In this document: in pieces, positions 48,101 to 59,116 of the stretch
Layout: each line of letters starts with the position of its first letter
How positions within the stretch are numbered: the stretch's first letter is position 1
Assembly: GCF_042242105.1 (NCBI RefSeq)
Contig: NC_092018.1
Coordinates: forward strand, 28,645,667 to 28,709,666
From: Pempheris klunzingeri
Taxonomy: Eukaryota > Chordata > Actinopteri > Acropomatiformes > Pempheridae
DNA: 64,000 nt
Direction: 5' to 3'
Position numbers and translations under genes: made by a program
The notes under the pieces: model-generated
Database searches by the model: none
What the model was told of the DNA's origin: nothing
Seen by the model: only the letters and a program-made list of their open reading frames with translations

Positions 48101-51100
48101 ATGAGCGCACAAGTAGATTTTACCTGTTAATTAAATTGTTAACATAAATAGATTGTTCAGAGTTTAGTTTGTTCAGAGCTTGTTAAGCCCGTATATTCCT
48201 GCATAAAAACAAACTTTGAAAGCTTGCCAAGCAAATCATTCCAAACATGAGATTATAGATTTCCCAAAATCCCAACTTTCAGTGTTTTCTGTGTCATTGT
48301 TCTTATTGTTTTAGGTGGTTTGCTTTGGACCACTGATCTGGCTCCCTCCATCAAGGAACTAATCTTCCATTTGCTGGCTGAACTTCTGCGGAAGATCCAC
48401 CACTTGGAGCAGCGCAAGAGCCCTGCTGGTCTGTCCAGCTCCATTGCTCTCCTGCTTAACCCCTGCCTCGCAGTGCTCATGGCCCTGCAGACAGAACTAC
48501 GCAAGCTCTATGACCGGGAGACTCAGGGATGGACTGCTGGAGGGGCTGGAGCAGGGGGGTCTTCATCTGGAGGTATTGCGCTGGCTTTAGGGGCGGAGCA
48601 AAGCCGGTTCTCCACCTACTTCCACGCTCTGATGGAGGTGTGTCTGGCTGTGGCAGAGGTGACGCTTCCCCTCAATGTCGGCTGCTCTTCGGTGGGAGCC
48701 TTGTCGTCCACCAGCGCCCCTAACCTTAGTGACTCTTCTTCATCCTCGTCGTCATCCCCAGGCCAGACGCCGCAGAGCCCCAGTCTGCTATCCAAACGTA
48801 AGAAGGTGAAGATGAAGCGTGAGAGGGCAGCAGCTGCAGTGGCGGCAGCAGTCTCTGGGAAACGGGGGAGTGGAGGTGCACGGTTGTCAGAGAGTGACAG
48901 TGCCCTGCTAAACATGGCAGGTAGTAAACCAGAGGACATGCTGTGGTTCCACCGCTGCCTCACTCTCCTGATGATCCTACGACACCTCGCCAATAAGGAC
49001 CCGCAGGGTTTAAGTGTGACCAGTGATGCCGTGACAGATGCCTGCCAGGCCTTGGTGGGCCCCACTGCCCACAGTCGCTTACTGGTGCTCTCAGGTATCC
49101 CCACCCACCTGGAGGAGGCGGTGGTTCGAAATGCAATCCGCAGGGCTTGCAACGCACACGGTGGGCTCTTCAAAGACGAAGTCTTCATCCCTCTGCAGGA
49201 AGAAGACCCCAAGAAGCCCAAAGCTGGAGCTGGTGTTTGTAGTCCTCAGGATGGCAAAGTGGGCTCTGAACCTGACCGCCCCTTCCCCAACAGCGGAGGT
49301 CCTGAGAGTCCTGACAGCTCCAGCAGTGTGACTCCAGCGATGAGTGTGAGCCCTTCAGCTTCTACCAGCCAGACATCGATCTGCAGCTCCTCTCAGGGAG
49401 TCTCTCGCACTGCCAGTGAACTTTCTGTAGATCAGGAACTGTTAGCTGTTCCACCTCTCACCCCGGCTGCTGCAGCTTCGGCTGTTACATACCCCCAGCA
49501 GGGCCCCCAAGACGCCCAGACTGTTTCTAGTCAGGAGAGTCTAGATACCTCCCTGTGTAGCACTGGGAGCTTGGGGAGCCTCGGCAGCTTGGGGGAGCCT
49601 CTCGACAGTGCAGAAACACCGTCAGTGTCAGACGGGGGCTCTATGCACACAGTCACATCACTGGAGAGCAATGCAGCCATGGCAAGGCCCATCAAGGGTT
49701 ATGCTGTCATTGAGGTGGGTTGATTTGAGAGCACCATAATTGATCTCTGCCGTTAAATTTTGGTTTGCTCTGAGAAAAGATGCTTTCTTTCCTCACCTAT
49801 AGGTTCGTTCTCGGGCCAAAGTGGAAAAAATCCGTGCCAGTCTTTTCAACAGCAGCGACCTGATTGGCTTGTCCAGTCTGGAAGGCGAGGAGGAGCTAAT
49901 GGAGTTGACCAATGAGGAGATCCTCACTGCTTCCAGTGTTAACCAAAGCCTGTTTGACACACAGGGAAGCTCTGCCCTGGAAGACTACTTCCTTGACAAG
50001 TCGGTCAGAGGTTGGTGTTCGACACTTATTAGTTATTATGCTACTAACACAGTGACTTTTGTTCCACCAGCACAAAATCCTAATCAATCAATCTCCATGT
50101 TTCAAGGCGACAAGCTTGTACCTGGAGCCCGAGATGTCCTCACAGATATTTTTAAGAGCTGCGTGCACTCCGAACAGATGCTCAGCCTTACACCGGCCAA
50201 ACCAGTTAAAGTGTCTGACATTTACCTCAGCAAGGAGCAGATCAACGCTCAGACCCCTGGCAACCTGCTACACACTTTCTTCACCAATGTTAGGCCTCCA
50301 AAGAAAGTGCTTGAGGACCAGCTCACACAGGTACATAACACATTGGCACAATGGTAGGCTCAAAAATGCAGCAATCTAATGTGATTCAGTTTTTTGCTGA
50401 ACTGTCCAATCATCCTGTTTTGCACTCAGATTTCAAGTGTTATGCATTGAAACTTCCCCATGCTTCCCTCTGGGGTCAAACACCACAAATTGATTGTTCA
50501 CCCTTCATACTGTATGTGTATTTACATTTGTCAAATTATTTTGTTTAGATTCTTAGAAAGTATGGCACTCCAAAGCCCAATAAGAACAAATATAGCAAAG
50601 CAGGGAAAGAACAGCACCAAGGCAAGGTAGTGAGCACCAAGAGACCCATCACCAAACCTCCCAACAAGGAAAAATCTGTGTTCAACAGTGTCAGGTGAGT
50701 CATTTCCCACACAACACTCTGAAGAACATGCTCCGGTATATTTACAGATTGACACAATGATTAAATGTTCTGGTCTGTTTCCTCTGTCAGGACTGCACTG
50801 AGTGAGAAGAAGACGGTCCTGAAGCCTAAATCTCCTGAGAAATGCAGGCCTGATGAGAAAGATGTGGAAAAATCTCCTGCTAAGAAAACTGAAGGTTGTC
50901 AGTAATCACACACGCTTTGACCACACACATTACTGAACATGTGAACTGGTCAGTTCACTGACAGAAAAGCAAAACAAATTTTCTGAATTTTCTTCTTTTC
51001 TCTTTAGTCCCAGAGGAGAAGTACTTGACACTAGAAGGGTTCCATAAATTTGCTGTTGATCGTGCCAAGCAGGACATTCGTAGCGTCTGGAGGGCAATTT

Positions 51101-54100
51101 TGGCTTGCGGTTATGACCTCCACTTTGAAAGGTGAGACTGGGGGAGGTCATACCCCAGTAAGTAAACCAGTAACTGTCACTGCTGAAGCTCAGATAGTGT
51201 TACATACACAAACTGTGTGGGAACAGGACATGTTGTTCTGTTGCTTGTAATCATTTTTACATTAATTCTAGAAGAAAATTGAATTTTCCAAGCGTAGAAT
51301 GCAATTTTAAACTGAAGTATTCACTTTCACACTAGTCCTCTAATTGTAATGTAGCATGACATCTGCCTATTTTTTGCCATTTTTTGTACTTCACAAAAAG
51401 ACAGGAAAGCGGGCTTAAACACACAACCCACCAATTTGTCAGACCTAATGACCAAGTACGCTAATGGCATAGTTTAAAATACTGTAGTAGCAGGCTTCAG
51501 TAAACAATGGCAGTTTGTTATTTCTTATTTCATGATGTTATGACCATGTTATTTCCCAATCCAATCCTTTAATACTGACACTAAAACTGATCTCATAGTT
51601 ACATACATATATTTATGAAATACCATTAAATAATTTACATAGACAGGATGTTTCTCACTTTCTAATGCATTCATCTTTCCTCAAGTGCTGACTGTTATGT
51701 TAATAACATAAGTCACTAACCAGTATGGGAGCTCACTATTTGACAGTGGTTGTCCTCTGTACTAGATGCACCTGTATAGACACTCGTCACGCCCAGAAGG
51801 CCTGTAGGAAGTGGAGCTTGGAAATGGACGTGGCGTTGGTCCAGTACATCAACAGGCTCTGCCGTCACCTGGCTATCACACCAGCCAGACTACACCCCCA
51901 CGAAGTTTACCTTGACCCCAGCGATACCGCTGATCCTCGTGTGGCGTGCCTGCTCAGTACGTTAACCACTTGTTTTTTCTGTGGCATAAACAAGACAGTC
52001 AAAAAGGCCTCTTTCAGTAGGACTGTTGTTCAAATCCAGTGCAGATATTTTCTCTTTAACACTTATTTTGGCTACTTGCTTAGATTTTTTATCATCTAGT
52101 ATATTCAACTTGTGTGTGTTTACGTGTGTGTGTCTTCAGATGTACCCGTGGAGAGCTTGCGCTTGCGCTTTGCTTTGCTGCAGTCCCTCAACAACACCCT
52201 GGAGAGTTTCTTCCTGCCACTTGTGGAGCTGAGACAGACGCATACCTACCAAAACAGCATTGCGGCACTGTTATGTGAAGCTAAAGGTCAGCAGGATATC
52301 AGCACACATGTAGCTGGTCATGCAGACAAAGCCGGCCATGACTGTTCCAGTGTCCAGTGACGTATTTAGTGATTGTGATGGTACCTAATTCTTCACACTC
52401 ATCATGTGTTATCTCCACCGGTGACAGGTCTAATCTTCTATGACACTAAAGTCACTGTAATGAACAGAGTGCTGAATGCCACAGTACAGCGGACAGCGGA
52501 CCATGCTGCCCCAGAGATCACACTGGATCCTCTAGAGATTGTGGGAGGTAAGCATCGCATGTTTCCCATGTGGTATCACTTGTACTGGATCTCTGCATAC
52601 ATTCTCTCTGTGTCTGTGACTTTCTCCGTACAGGTGAAATCAGATCATCGGAGAATACATACTTCTGCCAAGCGGCACGCCAGCTGTCTTGTGTGCCGTC
52701 GTCCCAGCTTTGTGTGAAACTAGCCAGCGGAGGAGACCCAACCTATGCCTTTAACATCCGCTTCACCGGAGAGGAAGTTCATGGCACAAGTTAGAATTTC
52801 TCCTTAGTAACTTTTTCTGTACTGTCTTGCAGTCTTTTACTTGTCAGTATTTCTTTTTTGAAACTTAACTTTAGCTTTGATGAATCTGTCTCCCCAGGTG
52901 GCTCCTTCAGACATTTTCTATGGCAGGTGTGCAAGGAGTTACAGAGTTCTGCTCTTTCCCTGCTTCTCCCGTGCCCCAGTGCTGCTGCCAACCGTAACAA
53001 GGTAAGGTTTTTGAGTGTCTGACATGCCTTCAGTAGGTCCTGTTCTAGACACTTTTGTTCCTCCCAACAAGGTCTTGATTGGCCCCGTACTGCCTGAAGT
53101 CTTAAAATTTCCTTGCAGTTATGGCTTTGAAGTGTTTTGAGCTGAGAGCCAGTCTTATCTGGCACAGCAGAGTGAATCACAGTAACTATTTTTATATGAA
53201 TCTTAGTTGTCTTTTTTTCTTGCTTTCCTCAGGGCAAGTACATCCTGACGCCCTGCCCTATCAGCTATGCAGAAGAACAGCTGTTGCACTTCTTTGGTCA
53301 GCTTCTGGGCATAGCCATCCGCGCAGACGTGCCACTACCTTTGGACCTACTGGGCTCCTTTTGGAAGGGTCTAGTGGGCGAGCCCCTCGACCCTGAGCAG
53401 GACCTGCAGGAAGCTGATGTGCTCACCTACAACTACGTCAAGAAGTTTGAAAACGTACGGCACTAGTAGTCATGTCTTCCCCTGCTAATACCTTGGTTCT
53501 AGTCTTCTTAACATGACATCTGTTCCCCAACCCTGCAGGTAAGTGATGAGGCGGAGCTGGAGGCACTGTGTGCTGAGATTTCCTCCCAGCACCATTCAGG
53601 AGAAAGCCCAGACTCCCCCAGCCGGCCCTGTTGCACCTTCACCTACATCACTATGACGGGCGAGGAAGTGGAGCTTTGTCAGGGAGGCCGCAGCCTCACC
53701 GTCAGGTGAAAAAGCTCAGATTTCAGATTCTTTCACACTGCAGTTACTATAAGATATCAGTTCATAATAGTCTGATGTCTTCATCTTTTGTATGTTGTGT
53801 GTTTTAAGCTGGGAGAATAAGGATGTGTATGCACGGGCGGTGCGGAGCCTTCGTCTGAGGGAGCTGCAGAACGTGGAGTGTATGGCAGCAGTGCACGCGG
53901 GCCTCGGCTCAATCATCCCCCTGCAGCTGCTCACCATGCTCAGTCCCCTCGAGATGGAGCTGCGCACCTGTGGCCTGCCTTACATCAACCTGGAGTTCCT
54001 TAAGGTAGTGCCAATATTTGAGTGTTGAAATGTGGTTATTCTAAATTACAACCCCAATGTATTATACAAACTTGTTCTGGAACATTCACTAATAAATATG

Positions 54101-55147
54101 TAAGAGCCAGCTGTGACTGTAGCCCCCCCCCCTCTGGCTAGTCAGTGTAGTATTAGATTTTTTACTGGTGAAACATGATAGAGATGCACTCTACACAGTC
54201 AGGCGTGTAAGATTTACATGTAAAACACTTTATTCTCTCCCAGGTTCGTATTGATTAAACCTAATCAATGTGTGCCCCTCTCTCCCTCTTAGGCTCACAC
54301 CATGTACCAGGTGGGTCTGATGGAGACCGACCAACACATCGAGTTCTTCTGGACCGCCTTAGAGATGTTCACCCAAGAGGAGCTCTGCAAATTCATCAAG
54401 TTTGCCTGCAACCAAGAGCGCATACCATTCACCTGCCCCTGCAAGGACGGGGGGCCCGACACCGCCCACGTTCCCCCGTACCCAATGAAGATCGCCCCGC
54501 CCGACGGAGCTGCAGGTAATGGCTGATAACGGTTCAGCAGGGCCCCAATGGGACACAATGGCTGCTATCTTCGTGTGACGTTCTTTTAGTGCAGAAACTA
54601 CTGATAGTGACGGTCAAAGCAGCTGGTTTTTGTCTTGCAACCTCGGACAGACTTTGAACATGTTGTTTCCCATAGCTTGATTATGTTTCTGAAAGAGTAG
54701 ATTTGTTTAACGGCCATACAGAGCAGCTCCACATAGGAAGACACACTGTTAGATTTCTGATGTGTGAACATTTGTCACATTTTAAAATCCTAGGTTAAAA
54801 CAAATAGTCGACTAGGTTCTACTACAGATAAGACGCTCACTTTTATCACCTAGACAAGCTTATTATCGCTAACACTTGTTACATAGCAACTCACCGGCCT
54901 TCTGCAGTTCCATGAAAAACTCCAGCCTACATAACAAGACTCATTATGCAACAGAAGTGCGAGGTGATTTTGTGGTAATACCCCTTTCCTTCTGTTTTTC
55001 TTCTCTCCAGGTCAGCCAGACTCGCGCTACATTCGCGTGGAGACCTGTATGTTCATGGTGAAACTGCCCCAGTACACCTCTTTGGATGTGATGCTGGAGA
55101 AACTGCGATACGCCATCCACTACCGCGAGGACCCTCTCAGCGGCTAA
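20821..55147 (+). CDS. hectd4: HECTD4, giant HECT-domain E3 ubiquitin-protein ligase (about 76 coding exons)
   Basis: HECT ligases take ubiquitin from an E2 onto a catalytic cysteine and pass it to substrates; HECTD4 is a poorly studied member of over 4,000 residues linked in human to neurodevelopment (family knowledge). The model has about 76 coding exons with continuous frame, 13,353 nt, about 4,450 residues. The first in-frame ATG is at 20821 (MGSGAVDSSQ). Modules in order: propeller-like repeats (about residues 307-650), helical region, CUB-like module (1044-1185), long helical/ARM-like middle, SPRY-like domain (about 2417-2565), acidic stretch (about 2650-2670), Ser-rich disordered region (3162-3628), HECT domain (about 4102-4450) with catalytic Cys4418. 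Exon coordinates are given in the block entries that follow. The name rests on the HECT end, size, exon number and the 12q24-type neighbours. Three introns appear to be GC-AG. Exons under about 40 bp could have been missed. Confidence 0.9.
27769..30923 (+). other. hectd4: hectd4 exons 5-12: propeller-like DGxYLY repeats
   Basis: Exons: 27769-27877, 28680-28818, 29170-29340, 29457-29649, 29754-29915, 30241-30354, 30468-30608, 30688-30923. Recurrent patterns such as ATDGLYLYTTNSSG, CSDGTYLYWVWSP and YDALNNLIWTCSSDYIDQW, each followed by a Gly-rich strand, look like blades of a beta-propeller, as in other very large E3 ligases such as MYCBP2. This is inference from pattern. Donors and acceptors are all GT-AG here. 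Confidence 0.75.
31023..33729 (+). other. hectd4: hectd4 exons 13-20: helical region
   Basis: Exons: 31023-31165, 31271-31341, 31425-31530, 31679-31799, 31903-32025 (or to 32031), 32453-32577, 33358-33511, 33626-33729. The translation is mostly amphipathic helix with an acidic DDSDDSDSS patch in exon 17. Exon 15 is followed by a GC donor (gcaagt at 31531). Exon 17 has two in-frame donors six bases apart. Intron 18 (32578-33357) shows nothing recognisable. Confidence 0.8.
33910..34567 (+). other. hectd4: hectd4 exons 21-23: CUB-like beta-sandwich module
   Basis: Exons: 33910-34108, 34251-34370, 34463-34567; residues about 1044-1185. The order HIPGARCLYLRFDSRCSS, YDYDKLVIYAGPN, GTGWPKDLVKVEGDTVTFSF and MWGFSCTV resembles the CUB-like segments of ZZEF1 and related large proteins, which carry a FDSRC turn, a YD(K/E)L strand and an aromatic WGF strand. 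The assignment is by eye. Confidence 0.7.
34690..38873 (+). other. hectd4: hectd4 exons 24-35: central helical region
   Basis: Exons: 34690-34853, 35001-35246, 35790-35982, 36499-36603, 36708-36796, 36892-37064, 37271-37406, 37518-37662, 37785-37951, 38140-38286, 38385-38569, 38720-38873. Exon 25 is Pro-rich (PALTPSPSPLPL). Exon 28 must end at ttgag with a gcaagt donor, because the gtaata four bases on would break the frame into REKFFQEVN. Exon 33 also ends at a GC donor (gcaaga at 38287). Repeated helical LL patterns suggest ARM/HEAT-like folds; none was named. Confidence 0.8.
38997..41792 (+). other. hectd4: hectd4 exons 36-45: helical region with a small beta-barrel-like segment
   Basis: Exons: 38997-39277, 39368-39554, 39653-39734, 39874-40076, 40210-40345, 40478-40660, 40823-40987, 41092-41261, 41476-41591, 41689-41792. 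Exon 42 (residues about 2178-2232) has the alternating hydrophobic/Gly pattern KGVLGSVGIVMSINEQEGIA then TVKFPSCEYR, reminiscent of the SH3-like MIB/HERC2 fold (weak inference). Exon 38 starts at a cagcag double acceptor. Confidence 0.8.
42033..42739 (-). mobile_element. Decayed Tc1/mariner DNA transposon in hectd4 intron 45
   Basis: The ends form near-perfect inverted repeats of about 45 bp (cactactcacaaaaagttag at the left, its complement at 42718-42737), flanked by TA dinucleotides at 42033-42034 and 42738-42739, the Tc1/mariner target duplication. Between them, the minus strand from 42441 reads MRPRRHLTVDQQ and, after frame changes and a stop, a segment like the helix-turn-helix of Tc1 transposases (SQSVIRRLEQ then SGRPLATSQF, about 42245-42360). 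The catalytic DDE part is absent, so the copy is non-autonomous. Its insertion into a 1-kb intron leaves both splice sites untouched. Confidence 0.85.
42845..44376 (+). other. hectd4: hectd4 exons 46-50: SPRY/B30.2-like domain
   Basis: Exons: 42845-43006, 43151-43299, 43442-43521, 43796-43959, 44139-44376. The order FYWEIEIVSYG, PIVSFGFATE, NGRAVHYNGSS, GDVAGIGWE, GRVYFTYCGQRL, GGMWPLVHIQKK and KIRANFGNRPFAY follows the strand order of SPRY domains (FYWEvei, G(L/F)A, gDvvGvgid, vfFT.nG, lyP.v, v.vNFGq.pF.Y). It spans about residues 2417-2565 and probably binds a protein partner. The end of exon 50 is Ser/Asp-rich and may be a phosphorylated tail. Confidence 0.8.
44522..47986 (+). other. hectd4: hectd4 exons 51-60
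   Basis: Exons: 44522-44658, 44764-44890, 45175-45312, 45423-45559, 46432-46592, 46684-46865, 46957-47162, 47254-47384, 47497-47702, 47807-47986. Exon 51 carries an acidic run (DDESDDEDDDD). Exons 54-55 contain a beta-rich stretch (GLTVVIRCPDSNN, GMLKTFGLHGVVLDVDS). Intron 54 (45560-46431, 872 bp) is AT-rich with nothing recognised. No named domain could be assigned. Confidence 0.8.
48315..49714 (+). other. hectd4: hectd4 exon 61: 1.4-kb exon encoding a Ser/Pro/Gly-rich disordered region
   Basis: One 1,400-bp exon encodes residues about 3162-3628, over five times the usual exon size of this gene. It begins helical (DLAPSIKELIFHLLAELLRK) and becomes low complexity, with a Ser run after NLSD, the basic patch KRKKVKMKRER (a possible nuclear localisation signal) and a long Ser/Pro/Thr-rich tail. 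The long antisense frame at 48616-49221 is its shadow. Confidence 0.88.
49803..52789 (+). other. hectd4: hectd4 exons 62-70: region leading into the HECT domain
   Basis: Exons: 49803-50010, 50107-50330 (or from 50071, or fused to the previous exon), 50549-50694, 50791-50894, 51008-51131, 51766-51956, 52140-52286, 52428-52547, 52634-52789. Exons 64-65 are Lys/Pro-rich and basic. From exon 66 on the translation is helical and well structured. The 96-bp gap after exon 62 is stop-free and in frame. Intron 66 (51132-51765) is AT-rich with nothing recognised. Confidence 0.8.
52898..55147 (+). other. hectd4: hectd4 exons 71-76: catalytic HECT domain
   Basis: Exons: 52898-53001, 53233-53454, 53539-53705, 53809-54004, 54293-54515, 55011-55147. 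N-lobe signatures include FRHFLWQVCKEL, LLHFFGQLLGIAIRADVPL and FTYITMTGEEVELCQGG; later blocks include SIIPLQLLTMLSPLEMELRT and FFWTALEMFTQEEL. In the C-lobe the active-site cysteine lies in RVETCMFMVKLPQYTS (codon 55046-55048, Cys4418), matching the canonical TC...LP.Y of HECT enzymes. The protein ends 32 residues later at PLSG and taa. The domain looks intact, so thioester ligase activity is expected. Confidence 0.95.
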
Positions 55148-56469
55148 GAAGACTTGACAACCCATCGCTCCCAAGCGTATATACCTGCACACCTATCACC
55201 CCTCTTACTTTTGACCCCTGCCTCCCTTCATCCCCACAGTCCTGGACCTTCTTCTGAGACAGACCACAGTCCTTTATGCTCTGCTGCTCCAACAAAACAA
55301 CTAATTTTACTTTATTTAATTTTATTTTAGCATCTTCTTTTTCGCTTTTCATGTTTATCCCTGCTTTTTTTTTTTTTTTAAATTGCAGTTTTACACAAAT
55401 GCTACATTTCATGATTATTTTTGATACATTTTGTGAGGAATTCAGGGAAGATAATCTGAACAGGCACTGACACCGTTAGCAAGTGTTCTGGTTCTGGTTG
55501 CACTGAGTTTGAAGGTGGCATTGAAGTGAAACAACTGTGACGCAGTTTTTATCTTCCGCTTTTCCTTTCCCCTACCTTTAACTGAGGGTTTAACAAGGTT
55601 CAGTCAAGTTCTGTGAATTTAACAGCTAAATGGGTTGGCTTCAGATCTAGCAAGCTCAATTCATGATCCCTGGACCCTCTTTCTGTGGTAACACTTCAGT
55701 ACTGAGAGCGAAGCCTCAGCAAACTCTGTATCCTGAGTTGTTGAACTTTGCTTATCCGTGAAGGCGACAAAACCAACTCTTACTCTCCTAAAGCTTAACC
55801 TAGCTGCCTCCCTCTGTCTCCCCTCTGTGGGGGTGATGTTCTGAAACATGCCTTTGTAGCAGGAGTCTCTCTGTAGAGGGCGATGCTGGTCGTGCGTGAA
55901 AAGAAAAACCCAGTTGATTTTCATAGAATTATCTGTCGTTTGAGACGGAGGCACGACCTCTATCAGAAAAAAGGAAGCGCGTGATGCTGCCTATTTTTAA
56001 CCACGTCAGCTATGAGCAGGCAGAAGATGTGAACAAGTGCTGTACAGGATATTATGTAGTTTACTGCCTGTTTTAAAAAAAAAAAAAAAAAACTGCTAAT
56101 GGACAAACTAACTTATGCCTATATAAACTGAATCATTTTATCCGAGTCTCTGAAGAGGGGGTATTTAAGTCATGTAAAAAGTCATATTAATCTATTAGTT
56201 TATGAAATTGCTCTTTTTAAAACATTTTTTTTTTTGAATATCCAAGTAGCTTTGGCGGCATGTTAGGTCAGGTAGACAGGAGAGGCCGGCTGGTTCTTAT
56301 ATATTGCATTTCAGGTTTGTGAAGCCTGTGTTGCTTTGTGAAAAATGGGAAGGAGACAATGTTCTGATGAGCTGCTCTCCCACATCATTCGTGTGCTACT
56401 GCTACTGAATGTGCAACAACGCCCCCTTCCCCTCGCTCCCCAACATACACAATCTACACACACACATGC

Positions 56470-56471
<2 letters not shown>

Positions 56472-56507
<36 letters not shown>
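56472..56507. repeat. CA dinucleotide microsatellite in the hectd4 3' UTR
   Basis: About 18 CA units are preceded by an interrupted CA-rich stretch beginning near 56447. Confidence 0.9.
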
Positions 56508-56509
<2 letters not shown>

Positions 56510-57303
56510 GGGAAGGGCGGCGGATTATCTTGAGTTCTGCCTTTTCATAGTTTCTCTTTAATTAAACAAGATCAGGATTCTGCTGGGGTTCTTTTTGTTC
56601 ATTTTACCCATAACCAAATGTTTAGCTGTGTAAAAATTAAATAGAAAAAATGTAAATAGTCTGAAGTTATGTTTGATGGCAGTTTTTATTAATTGCTAAT
56701 TCACTTCACCTTATAATTTTTGTTTTTGGTTTGCACTACTCTTCCAAGAAAAGATTCTAAAATGAGCAAACTAGGTGATGTCTGTTGGATATCCGGTTTG
56801 TTGTGTTGTTATTTTTTATGAATTTTGGAAATACCAGTAATCTTATCACCTTTTTGTCTTGTACTCAGATGGATTCAATTTCTTCTACTCATGGTGAAAC
56901 ATGTTTTCTTGTGTGAGTAAAATCTCCATTTTACTTGGATAGAACTGAAAAACACAACAGAATTTGATATTGGACGCATATTGGATTGTCGAACCGCTTG
57001 TGAGTTTTGGTTTTGGTTCAGTTCTTTTTGAAGGGTGATACACCGCTGCTAACAGGGACGCTCTCTCTTCTGCTTCGCCCTCCTCCGGGGGAGCAGATAA
57101 GGTTAGAAAAAAAAGGACATATCCATACAAAGAGGTGTTGCGATAAAAATGTGTGCTGTACATTTACTTGATATTTATTACAATTATTTATGGTTGCATT
57201 AACTTAACTTTTACTGTCTTACCTCTGCACATCAGAAACTTAACATATCTAAAATGGATTATACAGATGTAAAGAATCAGATGGCATTTGAGATTTGTGT
57301 CAC

Positions 57304-57309
57304 AATAAA
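57304..57309 (+). promoter_or_regulatory. Poly(A) signal of hectd4
   Basis: A canonical aataaa is followed within 40 bp by T/G-rich sequence (gtcttcatgtacattgact). It gives a 3' UTR of about 2.2 kb. Confidence 0.55.
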
Positions 57310-57330
57310 GAAATGTCTTCATGTACATTG

Positions 57331-59110
57331 ACTTGCTCATACATTTATTTACGTTTATGTTAGTGCTTTTTGTTCTTTAAGATATTGCTCAGATAAACAG
57401 GTCAGGAGAAGCCGTTTCATAAATGGATGTTTTGTGTGGAAACACCACTCCCAGAATGGGTCATCTGCACACTAAACTGAACAGTGTTGACGTGGTGGAG
57501 CGGACATGCCTGCTTACATGACAATGAGTGTTGATCATGATGAATGGTCCCCGTGGAGCATGTTTTGTCTCCTTTAGGACATGCTTTTTTTATGTAAGGC
57601 TCCGCGACCGACTCTGGTTATGTCACCGCTGCCTGTAAACCAGACACCTTTTCAAAGCAGCGAGCGCCGGGCCAGGCCAGTTCTAGCTGGATCTGCAGTC
57701 AGGCTTTGCTGTCTCTTCAGCTCCATTGTATGCTACGTTCAAAGGGAACGTCTACCACTACAGAGGCAGCGGCTCAAAGATCTGTTTCGTTCACACAAAT
57801 CTGAACTAATTGGAAACATTGGAACATTGCAAACTCAGCTGGTCGGAGTGATGTGATGTGTTCTGTACCACTGGTATGTCGCTCACTCAGAAGTGCGAAA
57901 ACAATTTCATAACAAGAAACACAATTTATTGGTTGACTTGTTTCATATTTTTGAGTAAAATGTCCAGTTTAACAGTACAAAGCTACAAGGCTACCCAGGA
58001 GGCATCCTAGGAATGTCTCCAGCATATTGACTGGTTGGTTTAAAAGGAACCAGTCAACCGTCCCTCACATACAGCTGTCTCCCTTTTCTCTGACATATTG
58101 ACCCCCCTTCTCTGGACCAATGAGCAGCTAGGAAAAGTGCCACATCCCTAACAATCCAGCCAATTAAACACTGGGAAGTTTGGTGTATTCGTGAGACATG
58201 GAGACTTGCGACACACTAACAGCTTCTGGAGCGACCTGAAAGCCTCTCAGGATCACACACAGATCACACACTGAAGTCGTTGCTCTACCAAGTGTGCCAG
58301 ACTACTGCAGGCCTGCTTTGTTGACTGAATTCATTTGCTGCATTGTGCAAAGTTGTAGGTCAAATTAAAAACTTTAGTCATCCATTCATGAGGGATCACA
58401 GCTGCTCGAGGATGTAAAATCTGAAAGCATCGTGCCTTCCAAAGCACTCACTGAGGAGAGAGGAGCTTAATTAGAAAGTAAGCTACTGAGACCGGGACTA
58501 TTAATGAGTTGTTGCACAATGAATAGTTTAATAGTATGGGAGAGGTCGTAATTAAGCTGCAGCCCAAATAATAACTTTACATTTGAACGGTTGAACTGTG
58601 AATTAATACATATATACAGTGGGCACACACACAACATCCACATCTTATGCACTGAAGTACTTAGTTTGCTCTTTTGATGCATGTTTCAAAGGGTACAAAT
58701 TAAACACTTGATATGTCTCCTCATTAAAGACAAACAGTATAAACTGCAGCCCGACTGTTACTCAATTATGAAGTCAGATACTCATATCAATATTTAAGCA
58801 TTTTAAAATGGTGACATTGTCTTTAATTACCACAAACCTAGCATTTCTATACTTAACACTTCATTTCCAACCTCTATGGATGATACAGTGGTAATAACTT
58901 ATCTGCCAGCATAAGCACTTGAAATGATATTTCTGCTTTAAGCTAATATCAACCTGTCCTATTCATTGCTCTAGCTTTAGTATAAAAACAGTAATTGTTG
59001 AAATCTTTCAGGAAAATGGGAGGAAAACATAAATCAGAAGTGGTTAGATCTGTATTTTACATCTACAGAAACTGGAAATGATTCATCAGGCAGAATGTTC
59101 AGAAATATAA
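57331..59110. other. Spacer between the convergent hectd4 and sds genes
   Basis: Both genes end toward this 1.8-kb AT-rich spacer. The plus-strand open frame at 57581-57856 shows no family resemblance and no splice partners. Nothing else is recognised. Confidence 0.6.
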
Positions 59111-59116
59111 TTTATT
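59111..59116 (-). promoter_or_regulatory. Poly(A) signal of sds
   Basis: tttatt on the plus strand is aataaa on the minus strand, about 355 bp beyond the sds stop codon. The sds 3' UTR would be about 59100-59470. Confidence 0.5.

Larger units (their letters stand above)
55148..57330 (+). other. hectd4: hectd4 3' UTR
   Basis: This is AT-rich sequence after the stop codon at 55145-55147. It contains homopolymer T (about 55366-55379) and A (about 56075-56091) runs, a CA microsatellite near 56472-56507, and an aataaa at 57304-57309 that plausibly ends the transcript. No coding exon is recognisable. Confidence 0.65.

Noticed and set aside
48616..49221. 201-codon minus-strand frame
   Set aside because: It is the antisense shadow of the long hectd4 exon 61, kept open by that exon's codon bias.
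57581..57856. 91-codon plus-strand frame between hectd4 and sds
   Set aside because: There is no resemblance to known proteins, no start context or splice partners, and it lies in a spacer between convergent genes.
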